Origin: an uncultured Elusimicrobia bacterium
GTDB lineage: Bacteria; RUG730
DNA: 28,538 nt
NCBI GenBank assembly: GCA_900321865.1
Contig: ONXP01000074.1
Location: 1 to 28,538, forward strand
Direction of reading: 5' to 3'
Shown here one piece after another: positions 1-6,593 of the stretch (position 1 is the stretch's first letter; the number at the start of each line of letters is the position of its first letter). A program made the translations under genes and the position numbers. The notes beneath the pieces were generated by a model, which saw nothing but the letters and a program-made list of their open reading frames with translations, did no database searches and was not told the DNA's origin.

Positions 1-765
1 ATTATTTTCATAACCATTGACATCTAAAAGATGAAATAAAATTTTTGTTCTTTCAATATGTTTCAAAAAGTCTAGCCCTAGGCCCAGTCCCTTATGAGCC
101 CCTTCTATAATTCCAGGAATATCTGCTACCAAAAAATGTCTATCATAATATTTTATTACACCTAAATTAGGGTGCAATGTTGTAAAAGGATAATCTGCTA
201 TTTTAGGTTTAGCATTGGTTATGCTGGATAAAAATGTAGATTTTCCAGCATTAGGATAGCCCAGAAGCCCAATATTTGCAATTAGTTTTAATTCTAAGAT
301 TAAAATTTTTTCTTCGCCAATTTCTCCTTTTTCTGCAATTCTAGGCGCGGTTCTTGTTTGGGTTTTAAAAGATAAATTTCCTCTTCCGCCTTTTCCTCCA
401 GATGCTACTTTAAATATTTCATTTTCTTCAATTAAATCTTTTTTAAAAATTTTTTCTTTAGTTTCTTCATTGTAAAAAAAGACTTGTGTTCCAATGGGAA
501 TTTTTATATAAAGATCGTTTCCCTTTTTTCCGTGCATATTTGAGCCTTTTCCATTTTTTCCATCTTCTGCTTCAAAATGCTTTTGTTTTTTAAAATCATA
601 CAATGTTTCCATTTTTTTTTCTGTGATGAGAAAAACATTTCCACCATTTCCACCATTTCCACCGTCAGGCCCACCGAACTCTACATATTTTTCTCTATGA
701 AAACTAATGCATCCATCTCCACCAGACCCGGCTTTAATAAAAATTTTTACAGTATCTAAAAACAT
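1..765 (-). CDS. obgE: Obg-family GTPase, N-terminal 255 residues (runs off left edge)
   Basis: Essential ribosome-associated GTPase of the Obg/CgtA family, acting in large-subunit maturation and stress control. The start is the ATG at 765-763. Translation gives the glycine-rich Obg fold first: an early GSGGDG...SFHREK stretch, then GGPDGGNGGNGGN near residues 32-44. The G domain follows, with a P-loop GYPNAGKST, switch I around DYPFTT and the G3 motif DIPGIIEGAH. The reading frame is open to base 1 at LLDVNGYENN, so the rest of the G domain and any C-terminal domain lie outside the window. It starts 7 bases after the stop of the phosphoribosyltransferase gene and is probably cotranscribed with it. 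I see no strong Shine-Dalgarno, so translation may be coupled. The GGN repeat is normal for the family. Identification is secure from the Obg fold plus the P-loop. Confidence 0.95.
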   Translation of the reverse strand, partial: MFLDTVKIFIKAGSGGDGCISFHREKYVEFGGPDGGNGGNGGNVFLITEKKMETLYDFKKQKHFEAEDGKNGKGSNMHGKKGNDLYIKIPIGTQVFFYNEETKEKIFKKDLIEENEIFKVASGGKGGRGNLSFKTQTRTAPRIAEKGEIGEEKILILELKLIANIGLLGYPNAGKSTFLSSITNAKPKIADYPFTTLHPNLGVIKYYDRHFLVADIPGIIEGAHKGLGLGLDFLKHIERTKILFHLLDVNGYENN

Positions 766-772
766 AAATTTT

Positions 773-1315
773 TTATTCAAAAAATAAAGGCAATTTTTCT
801 AAATAAACGATATCTTTTCTATTACTAGCATCGCCTTCTGCTAAAACAGCCATTTTTTGAGTTATAATTCCTCCCATTTTTAATGTTAATTTTTCCAAAA
901 CTTCGATTGATTTCCCAGTGCTTATAACATCGTCAACTATTAAAACTTTTTTATTTTTTAAAGTCTGGCAGTCATTTTCGTCTAAATATAAAGTCTGCAC
1001 AAAATCAGTAGTTATGGATTTTACTTCAAATCCTATAGGGTTTTTCATATAGAGTTTTTTATTTTTTCTAGCCAAAATATACTTTTTATTTGATTGTTTT
1101 GACATTTCATAAGCTAGAGGGATTCCCTTTGATTCCGCTGTCAAAATTATATCAAAATCTTTTGCTAATTTTAATAATTCTTTTGCTGCATGAATTGTTA
1201 GTTCAACATCAGAAAACATAACAAATGCTGCGATAGACATTTTTTCATTAATTTTGCAAATTGGCAAATCTCTTTCCAGCCCCAATATATTTATTTTATA
1301 AAATTTGTCTTTCAT
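773..1315 (-). CDS. Adenine phosphoribosyltransferase-like PRTase
   Basis: 180-residue type I phosphoribosyltransferase. The PRPP-binding motif VLIVDDVISTGKS is at residues 124-136, with the two acidic residues D128 and D129 and the TGKS loop. The length matches Apt/Xpt enzymes. The N-terminal part does not follow the classical Apt pattern of Bacillus or E. coli; it resembles the divergent COG0503 proteins often annotated as adenine PRTases in anaerobes. The gene begins 3 bases after the stop of the pfs-luxS fusion, whose Pfs half releases adenine, so salvage of that adenine to AMP is the natural inference. Hypoxanthine or xanthine as substrate cannot be excluded from sequence. It is cytoplasmic, with no signal peptide. 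No separate promoter is visible, so it probably shares the transcript of the gene before it. Confidence 0.75.
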   Translation of the reverse strand: MKDKFYKINILGLERDLPICKINEKMSIAAFVMFSDVELTIHAAKELLKLAKDFDIILTAESKGIPLAYEMSKQSNKKYILARKNKKLYMKNPIGFEVKSITTDFVQTLYLDENDCQTLKNKKVLIVDDVISTGKSIEVLEKLTLKMGGIITQKMAVLAEGDASNRKDIVYLEKLPLFFE

Positions 1316-1318
1316 AGT

Positions 1319-2488
1319 TTATTCTTCGTATAAAAAAATATCTTTCTTTTTTATATCTTCTAAATATTTTTTGCAAAGAACTTTTGCCAAAGGTAAATTA
1401 TGATTTTTAGCATTGCCACATTCTACTTCTGTAGCTCCAAAAACTTCTTTTGACGATAAAACTTTTTCAAGGCAACTAGCAACTAAAATTTTTGTATCTT
1501 TATAATCTAGATCTCTTACTAATAAATAGAAGCCTGTCCCGCATGCCATTGCTCCAAAATATATTATTTTATGCTTCATTTCACTATTTCTAAGGAATGT
1601 AGCCATTTGATGCTCTATTGTATGCATAGCATCTAGTGGAATATAGTCGCCATGATTTGGAATTTTAAACCTAAGATCATAAGTAAAAATATCATCATCT
1701 ATTCTAGAAGTATAAAAACCTGGGAAAAGTTTTTTATGGTTTATATTAAAAGATGTAATTCTTTTTGGCAATTCATCATTTAATATTTTAAACAAAGCAT
1801 CTAAATAATTTTTAGTTATGGTTTTAGTAGAATCTAAAAAATCCTTCTCAGAATTTTCATCTTCTATTATATCTGAAATAGCTTTTATAAATATTGAGTT
1901 TATGTTGTGTTTTTTTGATGTTAAAATTATTCCAGCTGCTTCCATTTCACAAATATCAGCATTAAAATTACGAGATAAAAATTTTTGAAAATCTTTGTCT
2001 GCAATAAATTTATCTCCGCTAGCACAATTTACTAGTTTTATTTTTTCTCCGTAAATGTTTTTTAAAGCATTAAAATAACTAATATCACAGTTTAAATTGT
2101 AATCGTTACAGTCTGGATATTGTCCTATTTTTAGATTATCAATTTTACTTAAATCAAAATCATAATGAATGACATTTTTAACCATTAAAATGTCGCCTAT
2201 TTTGTACTTTTCTTTATTCAAACTGCCACAAAGACCAACATTGATTATGAAATCTATATTTTTTTCACCTAAAAGATTTATAACAAATTCAGTAGCTATA
2301 CCTGCATTTATTTCACCAATTCCGCTTTTTATCAAAAAAATATCGTTTTCAATATAAAAAGATCTATTCTGAAATTTTATTAGCTTAGGGCTTTTTAAAG
2401 TTTTTAATATAGGTTCTAATTCTGAATCCATCGCGACAATTACACATTTGTATTTTTTATTTGAGTTGTAAAAAAATTTTTCTATCAT
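1319..2488 (-). CDS. Fused MTA/SAH nucleosidase - S-ribosylhomocysteine lyase (Pfs-LuxS)
   Basis: 389-residue two-domain enzyme of the activated methyl cycle. Residues 1 to about 235 are a Pfs/MTAN nucleosidase, with a GIGEINAG glycine motif near 56-63, the EMEAAG substrate motif with E181, and the catalytic Asp in KAISD (D206). Residues about 243-389 are a complete LuxS: H251, R273, the metal-binding HTIEH at 289-293, the catalytic Cys in ACGTGF (C316), and the ECGNAKNH motif (C357, H363). It should cleave S-adenosylhomocysteine to adenine and S-ribosylhomocysteine, then the latter to homocysteine and DPD, the AI-2 precursor. The frame also opens at a TTG at 2533, but the ATG at 2488 has GAGGA just upstream and gives a normal Pfs N-terminus, so I chose it. 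pfs and luxS are usually separate genes. It is divergent from the SDR gene and followed directly by a PRTase. Confidence 0.92.
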   Translation of the reverse strand: MIEKFFYNSNKKYKCVIVAMDSELEPILKTLKSPKLIKFQNRSFYIENDIFLIKSGIGEINAGIATEFVINLLGEKNIDFIINVGLCGSLNKEKYKIGDILMVKNVIHYDFDLSKIDNLKIGQYPDCNDYNLNCDISYFNALKNIYGEKIKLVNCASGDKFIADKDFQKFLSRNFNADICEMEAAGIILTSKKHNINSIFIKAISDIIEDENSEKDFLDSTKTITKNYLDALFKILNDELPKRITSFNINHKKLFPGFYTSRIDDDIFTYDLRFKIPNHGDYIPLDAMHTIEHQMATFLRNSEMKHKIIYFGAMACGTGFYLLVRDLDYKDTKILVASCLEKVLSSKEVFGATEVECGNAKNHNLPLAKVLCKKYLEDIKKKDIFLYEE

Positions 2489-2492
2489 AAAA

Positions 2493-2497
2493 TCCTC
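2493..2497 (-). promoter_or_regulatory. Ribosome binding site deciding the Pfs-LuxS start
   Basis: On the minus strand the sequence reads GAGGATTTTATG, with GAGGA four bases before the ATG at 2488. The upstream TTG at 2533 has no comparable motif. This favours the 389-residue product over the 404-residue one. Confidence 0.7.
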
Positions 2498-2564
2498 ATA
2501 TTTGTAGAATATATGAATTATATATTTTTTCAATTTTTATGTCTAATTATTAAAGGATCCTTTT

Positions 2565-3416
2565 ATGGAAAAGAAAGATAAAAAAGTAATTTTAATAACA
2601 GGAACATCTAGCGGTTTTGGGTTTCTTTTATCAAAAAGGCTTTCTACTAATAAAAATTTTATAGTTTGTGCAACTATGAGAAATATGTTGAAAAAAGATT
2701 TTTTAATTCAAGAAGTAAATAAAATAAACGGGGAAATAGATGTTTTTGAACTAGATGTGACAAAAAATAATACTATAGATCTTGCTATAAAAAATATTGT
2801 AGAAAAGTATAAAAAAATAGACATTTTGGTTAATAATGCAGGAATAGCTCTTGGAGGGTTTTTTGAAGACATAGAAGAAGATGAATTTAGGAAAGTTTTA
2901 GATACAAATTTTTTTGGGCAACTATGTGTTATAAAAAAAGTTCTTCCTTTTATTCCCAGAAAAAATAAAAGTAAAATAATAAATATTTCTAGCATAGCAG
3001 GTTTAGTTTCATACCCTGGGCTTTCTGCATATAATTCTAGTAAATATGCCATAGACGGCTTTACTGAAAGTTTAAGATATGAATTGTATGATTTAGGAAT
3101 TTCAGTTCATTTAATAGAGCCGGGCAGTTTTGATACAAATATTTTTTTAGAAAATTTGATTTTATTTAAAAAATACTATAATAGTAATAGCAAATATAAT
3201 GAAAAAGTAAAAACTATGTTAGATAAAATAAAAAAAACTAAAAGAGAAAATCCTACAAAAGTTATAGATGTAATAGAATCTATTATCAATGAAAAGAATA
3301 AAAATTTTCGAAACATTGTAGGACATAGTGCAAAAATTTCTTTTTTTCTAAAAAAATTTTTGCCTTTTTCTATTTTTGAAAGAATAGTTCGTTTTTTTTC
3401 TTATAAAATTAATTGA
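2565..3416 (+). CDS. Short-chain dehydrogenase/reductase (SDR family), substrate unknown
   Basis: 283-residue classical SDR. A Rossmann nucleotide-binding motif GTSSGFG is at 13-19 within a beta-alpha-beta start, LVNNAG at 88-93, the catalytic Ser in NISSIAG (S142/S143), and the catalytic pair Y156-x3-K160 in SAYNSSKYA. EPGSFDT at 185-191 is the usual post-active-site PG motif. The C-terminal tail (about 230-283) is basic and hydrophobic and could lie at a membrane. The basic residue after the first strand (R39 in ATMRN) would suit NADP(H), but this is inference. The ATG at 2565 is preceded by AAAGGA. It is transcribed divergently from pfs-luxS across a 76-base gap that must hold both promoters; I could not pick clear boxes there. 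SDR substrates cannot be read from sequence, and the neighbours give no pathway. Confidence 0.85.
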   Translation: MEKKDKKVILITGTSSGFGFLLSKRLSTNKNFIVCATMRNMLKKDFLIQEVNKINGEIDVFELDVTKNNTIDLAIKNIVEKYKKIDILVNNAGIALGGFFEDIEEDEFRKVLDTNFFGQLCVIKKVLPFIPRKNKSKIINISSIAGLVSYPGLSAYNSSKYAIDGFTESLRYELYDLGISVHLIEPGSFDTNIFLENLILFKKYYNSNSKYNEKVKTMLDKIKKTKRENPTKVIDVIESIINEKNKNFRNIVGHSAKISFFLKKFLPFSIFERIVRFFSYKIN

Positions 3417-3420
3417 GAAA

Positions 3421-3446
3421 AATTATAAATATGTTATTTTATAATT
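3421..3446 (+). terminator. Weak AT-only hairpin after the SDR gene
   Basis: AATTATAAA at 3421-3429 is complementary to TTTATAATT at 3438-3446 with a 7-base loop, followed by ATTCTTTT. All pairs are A-T, so it is a poor intrinsic terminator and could be chance in such AT-rich DNA. A TATAAT box at 3458-3463 just downstream may be the -10 of the next gene, but its -35 is unclear. Confidence 0.25.
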
Positions 3447-3480
3447 ATTCTTTTGTATATAATTATGGGGAAATATTTTT

Positions 3481-5202
3481 ATGAATAAAACATTGTTTTT
3501 TTGTTTATTTTTCGTTTTTTCGGTATCAAATATTTTCTCATTTGATAATAAAAATTTAGATCATGCATTTAATCTTTTGAGTGATGCTACTGATATGATT
3601 CTTGATAAAAAAGAATCTTGTTTTAAAAATTTTTCAGAATATAAAACAAAATGGTTTAATAAAGAAGATTTTGTTATTGTTTTAGATAAAACTGGCAAAT
3701 GTTTAGTTAATGAAAATGTCTTAAAACAAAATAATTTTATAGTTAATGGAAAAGCTTTAAAATACGGAGATTTTTGCAACTGGGTCATAAAAGAAATAAA
3801 TTTAACAAACAATATGGAAGGTATTATATATTATTTATCATATTGCTCCAGCATATTTAATTTAGAAATGAAAGCATTTTTATACAAAAAAGTTTTTATT
3901 TCTAATGATAAATGTTATATAGTTGCAACTATAAAAGATCAAATTTTTTTAGAAAAGGCTTTAGTGGAAAAGGAATTAAATTTATATTCTGATATTTTAA
4001 AAAACAAAAATTTTGCTTCTTTTCCTATTCTTAGATTAAAATCAGATACATTTTTTGGAAATAAAAATTTTTTTTTCATACTAAATAATAATGGGGACAT
4101 TATATTTAGCACAGCTAAAGAGGATTTCTCAGATTTCTTAAAAGGGAAAAAGACCATAAATTATAAAGATGTCACAAATAAGTTTTATATGAAAAATTTA
4201 TTGAATCAGTCTAATATGCAATTACATGGAAGTCTTTCATATTTTTTTGCAGAAGATAACAACAAATATGCATATACTAGACATATATTCTTTCAAAAAA
4301 TTTTAATCAATAAAGAAAAGTTTTTAATTTGTTATAATGTTAAATTTCCAAAAGCTTCGTATATTAATATTGATAAAAGTCAAGATAATGCAATTAGAAC
4401 ACAATTCCTATCAAGAAAGATATTAGAAAATATAGAAGAATTTGGTTATTTAGAGTTTAAGAATAATTATTTAAACAAAAATATTCCTGTTTTAAACGAC
4501 ATTCCTTTTTTCATAGTGGATGGTGATACTCAAAATATTTTATTTGATACGACTGATCCAGGGCATAAAAATAAAAAAAATATTCAGTTTATAAAAAATA
4601 TTCAGGGGAAATATATTTGGAAAAATATGAAATTAGTTTTAGATAACAATAAAGAAAAAGGCTGGATTTGCTTATCTGTCTTAAATAAGCAAGATGAATT
4701 TTCTTTAATAAAAAGGGGGGAAGAGTTTTTTGTTTATATTGCTAGGATTAGTTTAAATAAAAAAACCTACATAATAGGGGTTCCTTCTAATTTAAAAAAA
4801 ATTAAGAAAGAATTTATAGAAGAAAATTCTGAAATCATGAAAAATTTGTTTATAAATGAATTTTTAAATAATACAAATATTTTAGATATTAGAAATTTGT
4901 TGTTAGATATTATGATAAATAATACTAGATTTTTTATTATAGATATATCTGGAAATCTTGTTATAGATTCGCAGATTGTGTATCAGAATTTGATAAATAA
5001 TGTTATGAAATCAAAAGATATAAAAGGGAATTATTTTTTTAGAAAAGTTCTAATGGATTTAAAAACAAAAGATAAAACTTGGGAATCTTTTGATATAAAA
5101 ACATTGGAAGGGGAAATTAAAGAAAAATTTTTTTATTGCAATAAAATAGAAATGGAAGATAAAAGATATGTTATTGTAATAGAGAGTGATTTGAATATTT
5201 GA
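3481..5202 (+). CDS. Exported protein with four tandem Cache-like modules
   Basis: 573 residues beginning with a clear signal peptide (hydrophobic 4-20, ending FSFDNK). There is no later membrane segment, so the product is probably periplasmic or surface-exposed. Reading the protein by eye shows the same unit four times: a hydrophobic strand plus turn (FVIVLDKTGKCLV at 64, FFFILNNNGDIIF at 197, PFFIVDGDTQNILF at 342, RFFIIDISGNLVI at 483), then an aromatic or G-W strand (EGIIYY near 113, GSLSYF near 250, KGWICLS near 393, KTWESF near 532), then a closing strand pair (NDKCYIVAT, KEKFLICYN, KKTYIIGV, DKRYVIVIE). The spacing is 133, 145 and 141 residues. This is the layout of Cache sensor or ligand-binding domains, which normally sit on chemoreceptors or kinases. 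No signalling domain is attached here. Assignment is from pattern only, and no homologue is recognised. It lies upstream of the zapA block without an obvious functional link. Confidence 0.65.
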   Translation: MNKTLFFCLFFVFSVSNIFSFDNKNLDHAFNLLSDATDMILDKKESCFKNFSEYKTKWFNKEDFVIVLDKTGKCLVNENVLKQNNFIVNGKALKYGDFCNWVIKEINLTNNMEGIIYYLSYCSSIFNLEMKAFLYKKVFISNDKCYIVATIKDQIFLEKALVEKELNLYSDILKNKNFASFPILRLKSDTFFGNKNFFFILNNNGDIIFSTAKEDFSDFLKGKKTINYKDVTNKFYMKNLLNQSNMQLHGSLSYFFAEDNNKYAYTRHIFFQKILINKEKFLICYNVKFPKASYINIDKSQDNAIRTQFLSRKILENIEEFGYLEFKNNYLNKNIPVLNDIPFFIVDGDTQNILFDTTDPGHKNKKNIQFIKNIQGKYIWKNMKLVLDNNKEKGWICLSVLNKQDEFSLIKRGEEFFVYIARISLNKKTYIIGVPSNLKKIKKEFIEENSEIMKNLFINEFLNNTNILDIRNLLLDIMINNTRFFIIDISGNLVIDSQIVYQNLINNVMKSKDIKGNYFFRKVLMDLKTKDKTWESFDIKTLEGEIKEKFFYCNKIEMEDKRYVIVIESDLNI

Positions 5203-5226
5203 TTTTTTTTGTTTTTAATATAGAAT
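5199..5226 (+). promoter_or_regulatory. Candidate promoter for the coiled-coil/zapA pair
   Basis: TTGATT (5199-5204), a 16-base spacer, then TAGAAT (5221-5226). A start seven bases downstream would fall at the A of the ATG at 5233, implying a leaderless message. No Shine-Dalgarno is visible before that ATG. This is inference from boxes in AT-rich sequence. Confidence 0.35.
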
Positions 5227-5232
5227 ATTCTG

Positions 5233-5487
5233 ATGGATATAGGTACATTTTCTGAAAATATAGATAAGCTTTTGGATTATGTTTCTAAGCTAGAAAAAGA
5301 TAACTTGGAATATGTGTTAAAGATAAAAGATTTAAAAAATACGATTAGATTGAAAAATTTAGAACTAGATAAGGCTTTAAAAATAAATTTAGAATATGAG
5401 AGAAAAAAAAAAGAGTATAATCTAGTTAAAGATAAATTAAAGATTTTATTGAAAAATTTGGAAGATTTTAGTCATAATAAATTTTGA
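5233..5487 (+). CDS. Small coiled-coil protein upstream of ZapA (ZapB-like in form)
   Basis: 84 residues, almost entirely predicted helix with heptad-like spacing of Leu, Ile and Val (SKLEKDNLEYVLKIKDLKN, then NLELDKALKIN) and very high Lys/Glu content, with no Trp or Cys. Size and form resemble ZapB-like division coiled coils, but such proteins have too little sequence signature to name. Its TGA stop overlaps the zapA ATG (TGATG), so the two are translationally coupled, which supports a shared role in divisome assembly. There is no Shine-Dalgarno, and a candidate promoter places the transcription start at or next to the ATG. Real coding is supported by the coupling and by amino-acid composition. 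Confidence 0.75.
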   Translation: MDIGTFSENIDKLLDYVSKLEKDNLEYVLKIKDLKNTIRLKNLELDKALKINLEYERKKKEYNLVKDKLKILLKNLEDFSHNKF

Positions 5488-5768
5488 TGAAAAAAGAAAA
5501 AGAGACAGTAGTTAATATTTTTAAAAGAGACTATATCATAAAAAGTGAAGAAGATGATATGTACTTATATGCTGTGGCTAGGTATGTAGAAGATAAAATG
5601 AAAGAAATAGAAAAGAGTTATGATATAGTTGATACTGGGAAGTTGGCAGTTTTATCTGCTTTTGATATGGCTAGAGAGCTTTTTGAAATTAAGACAAAAA
5701 TAGAAAATATATATAAGAAAATTGATAATATTGATAAAAAACTTTCTTATAAATTAGCTAATATTTAA
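5487..5768 (+). CDS. zapA: Cell division protein ZapA
   Basis: 93 residues. The N-terminal half matches the ZapA fold: VNIFKRDYIIKSEEDDMYLYAVARYVEDKMKE is the usual ZapA pattern (strand with I-x-G-x-x-Y-like start, then the helix with the A-x-x-V-D-x-x-M motif). It is followed by KLAVLSAFDMARELFEI and a C-terminal coiled coil. ZapA binds FtsZ filaments and cross-links them at midcell. The frame also has a TTG at 5484, but the ATG at 5487 overlapping the stop of the preceding gene is the likely start by coupling. The gene is directly followed by a 6S RNA gene and 5-formyltetrahydrofolate cyclo-ligase, the same order as zapA-ssrS-ygfA in E. coli, which strengthens the call. Confidence 0.85.
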   Translation: MKKEKETVVNIFKRDYIIKSEEDDMYLYAVARYVEDKMKEIEKSYDIVDTGKLAVLSAFDMARELFEIKTKIENIYKKIDNIDKKLSYKLANI

Positions 5769-5931
5769 CCTGCTCTTCTCGTTGATTTATATTAGCATAT
5801 TGGAACTATGTTTAGATAAGAGGGGACTTGGAGTTGATATTGATCTTGGTCATTATCACAGAGTTCCCACCTATTAAAATAGGTTTCCTTATCGGTATAA
5901 TTTGACGGTTGTAGTGGGTTTTTATTTTTTT
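5767..5931 (+). ncRNA. ssrS: 6S RNA
   Basis: Regulator that binds the housekeeping RNA polymerase by mimicking an open promoter. The stretch folds by eye as one long rod with a central bubble. The closing stem AACCTGCT (5767-5774) pairs with AGTGGGTT (5913-5920). A 13-base stem, 5780-5792 with 5895-5907, has one mismatch. The bubble has a 23-base 5' side (5793-5815). The inner stems are ATAAG/CTTAT (5816-5820 with 5888-5892) and GGGGACTT/GAGTTCCC (5822-5829 with 5861-5868). A terminal hairpin spans 5836-5857 with one mismatch and a CUUG loop. The 3' side of the bubble carries a small hairpin, ACCTAT/ATAGGT (5869-5884), a known 6S feature. A T-run at 5919-5931 can end transcription. The position between zapA and a 5-FCL gene is the classical ssrS location. 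The 5' end overlaps the zapA stop. Its promoter would lie inside zapA, where only loose boxes are seen (TTGATA 5722, TATAAA 5748). Confidence 0.87.
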
Positions 5932-5975
5932 AATCTATTTCTAAAATAGTTTACATTGTTTTAAAGTGTGTGTTT

Positions 5976-6581
5976 ATGTTCTTATCTAAACTAGATATAA
6001 GAAATATAAATAGAATGAAAAGACAAAATTTACAAAATTTTGAATTTCATTTTAGAAGTTGTGTTATTTCTAGTAAAATAATAAATTTTTTACATAATTT
6101 TAAAGCTTATAAATTATTGCTTTATAGTGATTTTGATAAAGAAGTTTGTCTGGATGATGTTTTTAGTTTTTGTGTCGCCCATAAAAAAGAAACTTATTAT
6201 CCTAAGGTATTAGGAGGTGAGATTAATTTTTATAAAATTGAAAAAAAAACAGATTTTTCTGTAGGGTATTATGGAATATTAGAGCCCAAAATTTGTAATG
6301 AAAATACAAAATTGATGATAAATAATAGTTTTACTTACATTATTTTTGTTCCTGGGGTTGCTTTTGATATTTTTAGAAATCGAGTCGGTTTTGGAAAAGG
6401 ATATTATGATAAATTTTTGAGTAGTATATTTTTTAGAAAAAATATAGTTAGAGAGAATTTTTTTGTTATAGGTGTTTGTTATGAGTTTCAATTTTTTAAA
6501 GATGAAACTCTAAATTTGTTAAAATCAGATTATGATTTTCCTATGGATTTGATTATTACTGATAAAAATATTTATTGTTAG
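5976..6581 (+). CDS. 5-formyltetrahydrofolate cyclo-ligase
   Basis: 201 residues counted from the ATG at 5976; a GTG at 5970 is the alternative start, and neither has a strong Shine-Dalgarno. It converts 5-formyl-THF to 5,10-methenyl-THF using ATP (5-FCL/YgfA family). The diagnostic C-terminal block is present: VPGVAFD near 125-131, then NRVGFGKGYYDKFL at about 135-148. YPKV near 75-78 and GYYGILEP near 97-104 match the substrate-binding strands. The N-terminal region is divergent but includes the usual basic start (RNINRMKRQN). It follows the 6S RNA gene, an arrangement kept across distant bacteria, and in some of them processing of the joint transcript links 6S RNA and this gene. RNase Y begins 12 bases downstream. 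Confidence 0.88.
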   Translation: MFLSKLDIRNINRMKRQNLQNFEFHFRSCVISSKIINFLHNFKAYKLLLYSDFDKEVCLDDVFSFCVAHKKETYYPKVLGGEINFYKIEKKTDFSVGYYGILEPKICNENTKLMINNSFTYIIFVPGVAFDIFRNRVGFGKGYYDKFLSSIFFRKNIVRENFFVIGVCYEFQFFKDETLNLLKSDYDFPMDLIITDKNIYC

Positions 6582-6593
6582 GATGGATTTAGA

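Noticed and set aside
640-670. Tandem repeat ccaccattt inside obg
   Set aside because: It encodes the GGN run normal in the glycine-rich Obg domain, not a separate repeat element.
577-759. Plus-strand 60-codon frame inside obg
   Set aside because: It lies in the antisense of the well-supported Obg fold, is low-complexity (repeats of STIST), and has no ribosome binding site.
2489-2533. Upstream TTG start giving a 404-residue Pfs-LuxS
   Set aside because: The ATG at 2488 has GAGGA in front of it and yields the usual Pfs N-terminus; the TTG has no ribosome binding site.
5484-5486. TTG start for ZapA one codon earlier
   Set aside because: The ATG at 5487 overlapping the upstream TGA fits translational coupling better.
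5767-5931. Riboswitch or attenuator for the 5-FCL gene
   Set aside because: The fold, the bubble hairpin and the zapA/5-FCL context match 6S RNA better than any known folate-related riboswitch.
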